Shown here in pieces: positions 41,223 to 51,491 of a stretch of DNA of 64,000 nucleotides. Below the pieces are notes generated by a model. It worked only from the letters and a program-made list of their open reading frames with translations. It was not told where the DNA came from and made no database searches. Source of the DNA: Drosophila persimilis (Eukaryota; Arthropoda; Insecta; Diptera; Drosophilidae); NCBI RefSeq assembly GCF_003286085.1, contig NW_020825706.1, forward strand, positions 186,001-250,000. The letters run 5' to 3'. Each line of letters opens with the position of its first letter. The stretch's first letter is position 1. The translations under genes were made by a program, and so were the position numbers.

Positions 41223-41435
41223 AACAGCTGTTAAACGATAGGTTTTTCACCGATGATAACAAATGATAACGAAAAATGATGAAAATTCGAGTGGATTCAC
41301 ATGTGAATGGCATAATTTAGCGATCAAAAGTCAGTTTTTAATACTTTGCTCTTTGACACCGAAGTAAAACAGGAGAGAATTTGTGTGAATGGCAAAACAC
41401 TTCATCGGTGAAAAACCTACCGTGTAACAGCAGTT
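41223..41435. mobile_element. 213-bp inverted-repeat element (MITE-like)
   Basis: Arms at 41223-41256 and 41402-41435 match at about 30 of 34 positions, including a perfect 16-base core GGTTTTTCACCGATGA / TCATCGGTGAAAAACC. It sits in the 3' untranslated or downstream region of the minus-strand gene. Target duplications are not evident and no coding capacity is seen. The transcript would form a long hairpin. Confidence 0.6.
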
Positions 41436-41789
41436 CTATCAACAAATGTTTAATAATTCATTGTTTTTCTATTCAAAAAACGATTTCTTTTGTGCTACAC
41501 TTATCTAACAAATTGTATTTTATAGCTTGATTATATTCCTATATATATAGTATATATATATATGTGTCACAACAGATCTAGTGAGTAACTAAACACGGAT
41601 TAACTATATTTACAGATTCCCTTAGTCTCTAACTTTTAGCTACAGCATTTTCTTGATTTCCTTTGGGGTTGAGAGGGGGTTTTCCTATGATTTGTTTTAA
41701 GTTTTTCTTTTGCTTAGCCTACGACTAAACAGAGATTAGGTGCAGTCTAGTAGTTTTTCTTTTGTTTTTTCTTGTTTTTTGTTTTCCAT

Positions 41790-42261
41790 TCAATCGGAAA
41801 AGTTCTTCTCATCGGAGAAGCGCACATGATGCTGCTGCTTGAGACGCGGTCCGGCTCCTCTGCCGCCATGCGGTTTGACAATACCGCTACCATTTCCGTT
41901 TCCCCTGCCGCTGCCAGGGGCGTTTCCGGTCGGCAGTGTCGGCGACATGGTTGCCGATGTGGTCGTGGACGTGGGCGAGGACGAGTTGGTCCACTGTTCG
42001 TCGCAGGAACAATAGCCCCTGGCCACGTCGCCGCCCTCCAAAGCCAAAGCGTGCATCTCCCGCTTGAAGCGCAACTTCTTTAGCTGCTGCTGCTGCTGAC
42101 GTTGCTTGTGGTCAGTGGATGCAGCTGAGGATGGTACTAGTACTAGTGTCGGTATCCCATTGAGTTGGCTGTCATCTGGGGCGAGGGGCTGCTGCTGGGG
42201 CGGCACCTGCTTTGGTTCATAGAACTCCTCGGGCGTTTCCGCGCGCAGGGTTTCTATGGAG
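41790..42261 (-). CDS. Probable alternative or terminal coding exon ending NFSD
   Basis: A clean acceptor (polypyrimidine tract, TTTGCAG) precedes C at 42261. The frame then opens with one leftover base and reads SIETLRAETPEEFYEPKQVPPQQQ. It continues for 156 codons to TGA at 41790-41792. The apparent start at 42206 is a GTG inside the exon. Features are a Gln run (KQRQQQQQLKK), a basic segment, a Cys-containing YCSCDEQW patch, a Ser/Thr-rich linker, a Gly-rich run, and a tail with HHVRFSDEKNF close to the C-terminus. The VRFSD part resembles the RVxF docking motif for protein phosphatase 1, though histidine replaces the usual K/R. The required upstream phase is 2. The 63695 exon supplies phase 1, and the 50109 donor supplies phase 2 only after in-frame stops. 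It may therefore follow an unseen exon, act as a 3'UTR-located ORF, or belong to another isoform. Confidence 0.7.
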
Positions 42262-43163
42262 CTGCAAAGAGCAAAAACAAGCCCATTATAAAATCATGTT
42301 TTTGCAACCAATTAATGTGTAGCAAGCAGGCAAACAAACAAACAAACAAAAACCAATATATCATGGTAATATATAATGACGTGGTTAAGCATATGGAAAT
42401 TATCCGCCATAAATATTCATGAGTTATGCGATATTTGAGAGGCGTGCGAGAAATATTAATTGCCCTTCTCTAATTACAAATGATACATGGGCGAGGGGAG
42501 GGGGGAATGCAAAAGAGATACATGGACCCAGTGGAATCGGGCGATCCATGGAGATCTATGAACCATCCACAAATCCTTCCACTTTCATGCCCCCCAAGCT
42601 GCTCCTTCTAGCCGTTGCACTCAAGTTGCATCCATCAAAGTTTATGACTGCCCCAAGTCCCCATCATCGCCATCATATCTCCAGTCATACGATGCACACG
42701 AGTATCTGTTCTTTCGGAGAATTTAGCTCCATTTGGCTGGATGCTGATGCTGTTCTTCCACCTCTGTTCTCATGGCCATACACTTCATTGCGCTCTGGGC
42801 ATTGACATTTTCCACTTTTCACATTTTCCAGTTTAAAATTCAACGGGAAATCTTCTACGGCGCAGCAGCAGCAGCTGCATGCCATGTTTATTCTTCTGCT
42901 GCCGCTGCTTCTTCATTTGCTTTTACTTCTTCTTTACTTTCTGCTTTTTCTATTTCTTTTTCTACTACTTTGGTCCTCCCTCTATTCGCCTGCTTCTGCC
43001 TCCCATCCTCCCACAGTCTCCTTTTTCTTCCTCCCTTTTTTTCTTCCTCCTTCTTCAAATGCTGTTTGTGTTTTTGCTACCCTTTAGTCGCAAAGAAACA
43101 GGGGGTATATTCGACACTTTGGGGCTTAGGAATATACAGAATTATATTTAAAAACAATTTTTT

Positions 43164-43327
43164 AACAATAAAACACTTTAAAATAAATATAATTTATTCA
43201 TTTGTTTAAGAAATATATTTAATTTAAATATAAGATATTTTTTTTTAATAATAAAACACTTTAAAATAAATATAATTTCTTAAATTTTTTTAAGAAATAT
43301 ATTTAATTTAAATATAAGATATTTTTT
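43164..43327 (+). repeat. Tandem duplication, period 83-84 bp
   Basis: AATAAAACACTTTAAAATAA recurs with a shift of 83 bp (43170 and 43253 anchors). TTAAGAAATATATTTAATTT recurs with a shift of 84. Two copies are nearly identical outside a short variable centre. Confidence 0.75.
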
Positions 43328-43700
43328 GATAAAATATTTTCAAATAATTATAAAAATGTAAGTGAAATTTAAAATATATATATATAGTGAAATATAAAAT
43401 TTATTAAATTTATGGTTACATATTTATTTTTTAATTTAATTTTATTATTATTACTATTTATTTATTATTTTATTTAATAATGAAATTGAATTTTTTAGTT
43501 AATGAATTATTTAAAATGTAATTTATATAGATCAAATATTTGTATATTATTGGTAAAACGTAAGTGAAAACACTATAAAATTATTTAATCAAAATATAAA
43601 AGAGGTATAATAAATATATATAAAATATTTAAATTAAAAATAAAACATATTTAGATAAAGTATTTTCATATTAATGGTAAAATTTAAGTGAAATCTCTTT
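43328..43700 (+). repeat. Three spaced copies of an AT-rich unit ending GTAAGTGAAA
   Basis: Units GAT(A/C)AA(A/G)TATTT...GGTAAAA-GTAAGTGAAA start near 43328, 43531 and 43656, about 40 bp each. Spacing is about 203 and 125 bp. Diverged, with no coding potential. Confidence 0.55.
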
Positions 43701-46700
43701 CATTTTTACTATTTTCACTTCCGATGCAAATATATTGGTATACATTTTTTAATATTTAAGTGTATCTTTTTCTTTTTTGAAACCCCTAAAAGGTACTCCA
43801 TAAAGTAATCCATAAAAAACAAGCACAACATTTGCACTAGAGATTACAGATGTACCATTAAATTGGGGAAGTAAGGGGTATCTCAAGTTCGAAACTTTTC
43901 TTCTTGGGGGTACTTTCTTTTCTACATTTTTGTTGAGTTTTTTCTTGCTCTCCTGTGCGTGCCGGTGCCCCGGCCCGTTCCCATTTTTCTGTGCAGTACA
44001 GTAAACTCGGGTTGGGCGAGAATTTATGCAAAGAAAGCGAAAAGTGCAAAGTAAAGTGCAGTTTGCGAAAAATGCGCGGCTGCCTTTTGTTTTGCCAGGC
44101 TGCTGGCTCTTTGGTGGGCAGCAGGAGGGGCAATAGTGGCAGCAATGGCAGCGGGGGGCTGGTCGGGCTTAACGGCAATAGTGGTTGGTGAGAAATAAGG
44201 GTTACGGCGCAGGGGGGAGGATGCTACCACAGTTGAGCGCACAATTTGGCGCAGATTGTTGGCTGGGGAGCACAGGCTGTGGCGCAGAGGAGTGGGTGGG
44301 TGGCATGAGTGGTGTGGCAACAATGTAGGTGGTCGTCAGTGTGCTTAGACTTGACTTGGAAGAGAGATACCAAAACTACTACCAGAAGTAGCACTGGCAT
44401 GAAAATGAGTGAACTGAGTAATGCGCGTAATGCAAATCGCGGGCTACAATGTGTGCAAGGGTTCTCCTCCCTTCTCCCCCTCTTTTTCACAGTTGACTAG
44501 CACTACTAGGGGCAGGGCGGGGGAGGGAGTGGGAATGATAGAGAGAGTAGAGAGCCAGTGGTAGGGACCATCATTAACGTATTACGCGGATGTTTGTGCA
44601 GCCACTTTGCATATCTTTCGCGGCAGCTCGAAAGGGGGAGAGCTATGCTCAAGAAATAATAAACATTAGTCAAGTGTTGAAACATTTTTCGCCCAGGTTC
44701 ATAAGCTCATTATCATGCCCCCAGTGACAGAGTGGGAGTGGCAGTGGTATTCACTGGACCAGAACGAATGAGTATTCAACGAGGGAGGACCTTGATATCA
44801 CATTTCGTTGGCATTAGGTCTCACATTTTGATTGATATTTCTATAGAATACTGGCATGAATGTGCGAATGGATTTCAGGATCAGGTTAGAATCTTGATCC
44901 GTAAAAACCATTTGACAGATGCTTGAATTTGAGCGCAATCAGCACTTTCGGATGGGCGTAATATTCAATATTTGATTTCAGATCAAAGCATACTGGATTA
45001 TGTTTACATTTATATAAGAAAATGCCAAAATATCTTTAAAGAAGTGGTGGGTAGTAGTAAAAAGGTGAACCATACTTTACAATATATTTTGATATTTTCA
45101 ATTTGATAGAAACTCAACCACAAAACCGTGACGCAAAGATTAAACGATTATTTATAGCTTCTCATCGAATTTGATTGATATTTCTATAGAATAACATGCA
45201 CAAATTTCCAAACAAAATTGTACTAACATCTAACATCTAATCCCTTATCCACTTTACTCGGGGGCCGCTGTGTGGGCGGCATGCAACTTGAAAACTTTTG
45301 CGCTAATTACACAACACATTTAGCCCACAAGGATGTGGATGTGGATGTGGGTGTGTGGCATATCACACAAAATTGCATAAAGTTCTCGCCGCATTCTCTG
45401 GAAACTTGTCAGAGGATGATGGGAAAATTTCCCTGTTTACGAAATATTGTAATTCCCCAAACTAATCAAAATCGATGGTGGGGCCCGCTGGAAGGCAGGC
45501 AGGCAGGCGGAAGCCGGAGAGCAAGCAGCATTTAATATATAATTTCCTTTGGAAATTTACACTCGATTTATGTGTTGACTCAATTGATTAGTGATACGAC
45601 TATTTCCTAGTCGTGCGTACAACAAACAGCTAAATTTGCAATTATTAATGTTTACTACCCAGAAATTAATTGGAAATTCTGGCCAAAAATTGCACCATTT
45701 CTCCAGCAGTTTCTGTGATTCTCTGCTTCCAGATTGGGTTTAATCCTCAAATTATGTTGGTTTGAATCATTAAACTTTAAGTTTCTGTTTGGTTTTGCTT
45801 TTGGTTTTGGTTTGGTTTTGCAATCAAAGAAAAAGCCTGTGTTCTCAGGCAGACCTCCCCCCAACCCCAGGCACAACTTTGCTGAATTCCACGCCAACTA
45901 CCTCTTCAAGTCTGAAGAACAACCTTTTGATCATAATTTAAGCAACTACCAAAAATATTCAACAACCAAGCAAATAAAATTAAAAACGAAGGTGGTTCTG
46001 GGTTTGGTTTTGGCTTTTGGGTGTACGAATGCTTGGATACCCTTCCAGATTCCACAGATTTCTTTACAAATTTGTACTCTTTTAAAGATAAATAATTCCC
46101 CAAAATATGAGAACTATTTCTACTATTGAAAGCCTTTAAGCTCTGTAAAAATTTCACTAAAACTGGCGGCTGAAAATATATCACAAAAAATGGGTTTTTT
46201 GTCCGGAAAAGATCTTGTAGACCCCTTAAGTATGCTATTTTCCTGTATGTTCTGTATGCCCTTAGTATTTCTGTTACTTTCGTTCTAACACCTGATGAAA
46301 AACCATAATACCCACTGATTAAAAGGGCATACGAGATATAAAGAGAAACTTAAACAACTGTTGGGGACCCCAAAAGGAAGTAGAGTGGCTAAAGGAGCGA
46401 AATACGAGAGAGAGAGAGAGGAAAGAGAAAAAGAATGTAAAATTAATGTTTATTGCGCTTTTAACACATATACACTTCGACACGCCCCCTCGTCGTTGCC
46501 CTTTTTGACGGGTGCCCGAGAGTGTGGGTGTAAATTTACATAAAAGTTGCCATTTGCCGTTGGCCCCCTTTCACTTTAGCTGGCAAGGAAAATTGCATTT
46601 TCCACGAGCGCCCAGCAACGCGTACAGAGCACAGCACAGAGCACCGAGCACAGAGCACAGAAATGTTAATCAGCTAAAAGTTAAGGAAGCTGCGGCAAAG

Positions 46701-47000
46701 GTGGAGAAAACGAATACCCCTACCCACACCCACACCCTGTAGGTAGAAAGAAATGCAAATTTAATTGTATGCCACGTGAAATACTGACCCCTGATCCACA
46801 CACACACACACAAACATAAGAATACATACGAGTATATGTATGTACATGCGATATGTAAATGGAAACAGGGGCATCCAGAAGTGGCAGAAAAAGTGGACAC
46901 CAGATAAAAATGTTCTTAGCGAAAGTGGGATTCAAGTAGGTGGATCTTTTTGGTGGTGGCTTAGGGGTTTGAGCTGGTTTAAAATACAAAAGAAAATAAA

Positions 47001-48117
47001 ACGAGGGGGAACGTTGTGAGTTGCTGCGGACACCGCAACTCTACAGTTATACCCGATACTAAGTCAGTATGGCTTTCCTCCGGCAGACGCCGCTAATATT
47101 TAACGACACGACAAAGAGTGCGTGCGAGAGAGACAGAAAATCAGTCTGAGCGTGACGTCACGCGCTGCGTAGCCACTGCAAATTGATTTGTTCCTTTTGG
47201 CTACAAAAATTATCTGATCTGATCCAGATTCAGCAATCTGATAGATATGGTCGTTATCTATGATTCTCCGTTTTTAGTTTTTCTCGAATCTGCAATATTG
47301 TGGATGCAACAGATTTTCGTCCTTTGTGTGGGCGGAAGGGGGTGGGGCGAAATTTTGAGATACACGTTTTATAGTGAGATCTAAGAGAAGTGCGGATTCC
47401 AAATTTGGTTACTCTAGCGTTAATAGTCTTTGAGATTTGTGAATATCCCCAGATTTGCATCCTTTGCGGGGGCGGAAGGGGGTGTGGCGAAATTTTGAAA
47501 CAAACTCGTCTCGGTCTGATATATTAGGAGTGTGGATACCAAATTTGGTTGCTCTAGCTTTTATAGTCTCTGAGATCTAGGCGCTAATGTTTTACTCTAA
47601 GCAAAGCCGCCTATGCTACCTGTGTGTTAGAGAGAGACAGGGCGAGAAAAAATGAAATTGTTTTCTTGATGCTGGCTATAATAGTAATACGATCCAATTC
47701 AGATTCTGCAGTCTAAAAGATATGGTCATTCTCTACGATTCTGCGTTTTTTGTTTTCTCGTATCTTTAAAATTGTGGACGCCACAGATTTTCGCTCTTTG
47801 TGGGGGCGGAAGTGGGCGGGGCAAAGTTTTGAAATATTTTTGTAGCAGTGACATATCACAGAAGTCTGGATCCAAAACATCGTTGCTCTAGCTCTTATAG
47901 TCTTTGAGCATTAGGCGCTGAAGGGGACGGACAGACGGACGGACGGACAGACGGACAGACGGACAGACAGACATGGCTCAATCGACTCGGCTATTGATGC
48001 TGATCAAGAATATATATACTTTATGGGGTCGGAAACGATTCCTTCTGGACGTTACACACATCCACTTTTACCACAAATCTAATATACCCCAATACTCATT
48101 TTGAGTATCGGGTATAA
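47001..48117 (-). mobile_element. DINE-1/INE-1-like Helentron, copy A
   Basis: This is a full-length non-autonomous element in minus orientation. Subterminal inverted repeats TTATACCCGATACT (47047-47060) and AGTATCGGGTATAA (48104-48117) are perfect. The 5' end, at high coordinates, carries a palindrome (48087-48113) and then the classic conserved block containing TATATATACTTTATGGGGTC and CTCAATCGACTCGGCTATTG, followed by a GACGGACA microsatellite (about 47934-47972). The 3' end outside the repeat (47001-47046) folds as a short GC hairpin (GCGG, loop ACA, CCGC) and ends CCCCCTCGT, next to T-rich flank. Between them are three diverged repeats of about 130-150 bp. It encodes no protein and depends on an autonomous Helentron. 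This copy is the most diverged of the three. Confidence 0.9.
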
Positions 48118-49520
48118 TTAGAGATTCATTTGCCATTCAGTCTGGTAGGATTTTCAATAGTAGATCTCTGTAGTTGAGGCTTTTTTGGAATCTGAGAACT
48201 AATTTTTACAAAGTCCCTGAGGAAAGCCTTTCATCATTCATTTCTGCAGAATTTTCTACATATATTAATGCATATTTTTAATTACTATTTCCTGTATTAA
48301 TTTGCTATAGCAGAATATTTATTTATTCCTAATAATGTTCAGATTCGTATTCTTATTATTTATCCTATTAATATTTCATTCTTTTACTTAAGGACATATA
48401 CCAAACGAAAGATATGGAACTTTTTGATAGACATATCCCCGCTCAAAATATATTTGAATTTTTATTTTATATTTTATATAATTTAAATCGCCAAAGATAT
48501 TTATTTAAAGTTTTGTTTTGTATAAAAAATACAAATATAAGGATTTCCTGAGTTTTATATTAAAAATCAGAAACTAATTTTTGGTATAAAAATTATATAA
48601 CGACCTCTGCTTATAATTATCTTTATTCTTATAACAATAAAATTACTTGTGCAAAGATTTATAGTTCTCTGCTGCCTGTGCCATGCTTTTCTTTTACGAT
48701 TACTATTCCTTAAATATTCCTTAAATGCTGAACGAACTTCGAACTATATTTTCCAGTAGAGTTTTGGTTAGTGCCAATAAAACTCAGAAACCTGTTGAGA
48801 TTTTATGATCCATAATTTACCAAATAACTGCGCGTTGTATTTTAGCCTGTTTAATTAATGCTGCTCCGTTTTGGTCCTGCTCCTGCCGTAGGCTATTGTT
48901 GTACTTCCTTTTTGGCTGTTGTTGTGCCACCTTCTTTTGGCCAACTCCTCAAAAACTGGTAGTTAATGAAATTTGCACTACTTTTTTTGTGTGTGTTTTG
49001 GCCACCTTGCAGTTTTAATTTGTGTTTGAGCTCAAATTACGAGTACGCGGTACAATAAATAAGTTTTTGGGGTTCTCGGGTTTCCAGGTTGCATGCCGCA
49101 AATTACCTTGCACCTTGCCAAGCCAGGCCACCCGGGTTACGGTCTGGTCTGGTGACTTTCGCATTTTGTTCATGTTTTTTTTTCCAACCCACTGACTGGC
49201 GACATTTCTGTGGCCCATCTTGGCCCACCAGAGCCCATGAGCAGCAGCACGTGCTCTTTCCTTTTATTTTTACTTTATTTATATTATTTATGCATTATTT
49301 TATAAGAAAGAGGGAGCACATTTCTGGCTGCTGAATGTTTGACATGCCGTTTGTTATTTTTTGATCAGAGACCCCTGTGTGTACTTCTTTTTTTTTTGTC
49401 GGGATGCCTCTAAAAGGGTTTCCACATGTTTGTCATTTTGTGCTCTTCCTCTTCCCTGGCGAAGGTCCTCCCTTCAATTGGTAGTCGTTTTGCGTTTTGT
49501 GTCATTTTTCTTTAGGCAAA
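48118..49520. other. Intron sequence between DINE-1 copy A and the nested gene
   Basis: AT-rich, rising to normal complexity after about 48.85 kb. No exon, RNA gene or element recognised. Confidence 0.5.
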
Positions 49521-49521
49521 A

Positions 49522-49529
49522 GTATATAC
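49522..49529 (+). promoter_or_regulatory. TATA-like box of the nested gene
   Basis: GTATATAC lies 45-52 bases before the ATG at 49574. If used, it would give a very short 5' leader of about 15-25 bases. An acceptor-like tract (TTTTTCTTTAG, ending 49515) immediately precedes it, so a spliced leader is the alternative. Confidence 0.3.
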
Positions 49530-49573
49530 CAGAAATATCTCCGACATACGAGTATCTGCCCCAATTTGTGGTG

Positions 49574-49975
49574 ATGTCGAAGCTCACATTTGCCGACTAC
49601 TTAACACTGGCTCTGAAGACGCTGGAGCCGCCCTGCGACTGGGAGGATATTGTGGAGTTTGTCCTAATCACATTGGATTGCACGTGGCGACAGAAGTATT
49701 TCGCCAAGCAATTGAAACAGGCCCTCGACGTGGGGCTGCGTTTTGGCATTATACGCGAAATGAATAATAAATATTATCTGTATGAATATGCCAAGGTCAA
49801 TGCGTGTGGGCACATTACATACAAGTTTACCCAGAATCCCTTGAGTCCTGAATACAGACAAATGAAAGAGCAGGAGGAGCAGAAGAAGGTGGTTAAGGTT
49901 AAAAGCCCAAAGAAGAAGCAGGTCAAGAGCACCCACAAAAAGAGGAAAGCAACTAAGAAGAAGTGCAGGAAATGA
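49574..49975 (+). CDS. Nested intronless gene: small basic protein with winged-helix-like body and SPKK tail
   Basis: The protein has 133 residues and starts at ATG 49574, the first methionine of the conserved-looking part; upstream codons of the same open frame look like translated non-coding sequence. Residues 1-95 (LTFADYLTLALKTL, WEDIVEFVLITLD, YFAKQLKQALDVGLRFGIIRE, YYLYEYAK) have the alternating helix and beta pattern of a compact winged-helix fold, reminiscent of a linker-histone globular domain. This is pattern inference. It may belong to the small insect DUF4777-type proteins. Residues 104-133 hold 15 lysines and 2 arginines in 30 positions, with an SPKK motif at 111-114, as in H1 tails. 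A GTATATAC box lies 45-52 bp upstream and AATAAA is at 50015-50020. It lies antisense within a host intron, a common setting for narrowly expressed (for example testis) Drosophila genes. The function is probably chromatin or DNA binding, unproven. Confidence 0.75.
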   Translation: MSKLTFADYLTLALKTLEPPCDWEDIVEFVLITLDCTWRQKYFAKQLKQALDVGLRFGIIREMNNKYYLYEYAKVNACGHITYKFTQNPLSPEYRQMKEQEEQKKVVKVKSPKKKQVKSTHKKRKATKKKCRK

Positions 49976-50014
49976 AGAAAAATAGAGTACCTCTGATGCA
50001 CCTTTCGATATTCA

Positions 50015-50020
50015 AATAAA
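50015..50020 (+). terminator. Poly(A) signal of the nested gene
   Basis: AATAAA stands 40 bases after the TGA at 49973-49975. It is followed by a GT-rich stretch (TTGTAGTGTATTTTG), the expected downstream element. The 18-base C run at 50056-50073 lies between it and the host donor. Confidence 0.65.
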
Positions 50021-50102
50021 ATTGTAGTGTATTTTGATACTTTATCTTCCCATCTCCCCCCCCCCCCCCCCCCACACTTATTTCCCCTGCCCTGTTACGA
50101 GT

Positions 50103-50109
50103 ACTTACC
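50103..50109 (-). other. Strong 5' splice donor downstream of the DEMRV stop
   Basis: On the minus strand the sequence reads TCATCAGAGGG, then GTAAGTAC, an almost ideal Drosophila donor. It lies 41 bases past the end of the TGA at 50150. In the upstream reading frame it has phase 2, matching the 42261 acceptor, but TGA, TAG and TAG codons intervene. It implies splicing within the 3'UTR or an isoform-specific use. Confidence 0.6.
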
Positions 50110-50149
50110 CCTCTGATGACTATAAGTCCAACTCAAAGACCGATACCTA

Positions 50150-50577
50150 TCAGACGCGCATCTCATCGATGGCCGCCTGTGGCACTTGCTGCTGCTGTTG
50201 CTGCTGTCCGCCCAAACCCTGGCCGGAGGAGGAGGTCATGACAATGCCCTCGCCACCATGTTGATGCACCAGGTGCACACCCGAATGATTGTGCGTGTGG
50301 GTATGGTGGCCCTTTGAGGAGCTGGGCGCACTGCTTACCCCACTGCTGCTACTGCCACCGGAGGGGGTTTGATCCAGCAGCACACCGACCCCGGCCACGC
50401 CCATGGCCGAGTTATTGCTGCTGCTGTTGGTGGTCGTTGATGAGGCAGTGCGTAGCGGTGGGCGTGGTCCGCGTATATGATGCGACGGCATTCCGGTCAG
50501 AACATTTCCATTTGCCTGATGTTTGCCCGATTGCTGTTGTTGCTGCTGCTGCTGCTGTTGTTGATATTGCTGTAGTT
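50150..50577 (-). CDS. Coding exon with stop: polyQ/His/Ser-rich C-terminus ending DEMRV
   Basis: The acceptor is TATTCGCAG followed by AACTACAG at 50577. Its first two bases complete the codon begun at 63695 (G+AA, Glu), so splicing across a 13.1-kb intron keeps frame. The exon encodes ELQQY, eleven glutamines, then SGKHQANGNVLTG. After that come Ser/Thr/Asn-rich and Gly/Ser-rich stretches, a histidine-rich patch, seven glutamines, and the C-terminus AAIDEMRV before TGA at 50150-50152. The ATG at 50491 is internal. The hydrophobic last residue could be a PDZ-type C-terminal ligand, which is inference only. The exon continues as untranslated sequence to a strong donor (GGG, then GTAAGT at 50103-50108), so another intron may follow the stop. 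The nested gene's poly(A) signal ends only about 90 bp away. Confidence 0.85.
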
Positions 50578-51256
50578 CTGCGAATAGCAGACAGGGGAGA
50601 GAGAAAGAGGAAGAGAGCGATGTAAGCTACTTATGTACTATGTACGTTTATACGTTATGCATATGTTGGCATATTATCAAGCAAATGTTTATTGAAAGGC
50701 AGTAGTAGTAGTAGGAGAGAAGCAGAGGAGTCGGGTCTGCAGCAGCCCCAACAAAAGTCAATTTGTAAACAACAATGTCAACCATTAAACACACATTCCC
50801 CTTCTATCATCGTCATTGGCATCGAGGCATCGGCATCGGCACCGGCATCGAGGCATCATTCTCATGTAGACAGCATCGGCGCCAGAATGCGAGTCATCAG
50901 AGTTGGTTGCACTTTTTGTTCCACTGAATTGGCCATGTACGTATGTACATACGTACTATATGTGTATGTACATAGGTTTCCCCAGAACACAGAAGCCAGT
51001 TCTTCATTTAACACTGCCAATACTGAGAGAAAAAGCGCGTTAGATTGTAAATGAGTCGCTCTCGCTGTGGATAGACATCTCCCAAATAGCAGGCAAACAG
51101 CAGGCTCTCTGCCCTCTATCGCTGCCGTGCAAGTTCAGGCATGTCCACGGCTGCCGAATGTAAAGGTTTCTGGAGACGACTGAGACAGATCCGAAAGCCG
51201 ACAGCCGACAGATCGTCGGCTATGCAGGCAGAATGCAAAGCAGAAGCCGCCCGCTC

Positions 51257-51305
51257 TCTCTAGCAGCGCTGCTCGCTATCTCTCTGTCTCTAGCAGCGCT
51301 GCTCG
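51257..51305 (+). repeat. Duplicated TCTCTAGCAGCGCTGCTCG block with 12-bp palindromes
   Basis: The 19-bp block occurs at 51257-51275 and 51287-51305, exactly 30 bp apart. Each contains the perfect palindrome AGCAGCGCTGCT (51262-51273 and 51292-51303). It is a likely factor-binding pair. Confidence 0.7.
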
Positions 51306-51408
51306 TGGCGTCGCTCAGCAGCGGTCTGCCTGGATGGGAGAGAATGAAGGAATACAAAAACGAAGACTGCGATCGTTGTTGTGATCGTTGGAACTGATTA
51401 CCGATCAA

Positions 51409-51491
51409 CACTGAGAGTAAATTCGTCTGAGCATTCACGAAGGGCTCTAGGTTAAAGATTTTTTCATTCCTGATGATCTTTTCTCTCAGTG
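51409..51491. mobile_element. 83-bp element or remnant with CACTGAGAG ends
   Basis: CACTGAGAGTAAA at the left is mirrored by TTTTCTCTCAGTG at the right. The same terminus occurs at 51020-51034 (TACTGAGAGAAAAA) and in reverse at 32836-32847, and resembles the ends of the 11.2-kb element. Probably a dispersed, degraded MITE family. Confidence 0.45.

Larger units (their letters stand above)
42262..47000. other. Intron of the minus-strand gene, left part
   Basis: It holds a pyrimidine-rich patch (42.87-43.08 kb), the AT-rich repeat field at 43.1-43.75 kb, a 23-bp direct repeat at 44828-44850 and 45171-45193, GGC/GCA-rich sequence near 44.1-44.3 kb, and a CA run near 46798-46812. No exon is supported. 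Confidence 0.5.

Noticed and set aside
47254..47460. Minus-strand frame with RPHKGRKSVASTILQI, similar to frames at 57551-57778 and 61774-61980
   Set aside because: Shared only because all three lie within DINE-1 copies, which are non-coding.
49361..49573. Upstream extension of the nested gene's open frame to an ATG at 49361
   Set aside because: The extra 71 codons read as T-rich non-coding sequence and include TATA-like and acceptor-like sites; the body of the protein starts at 49574.
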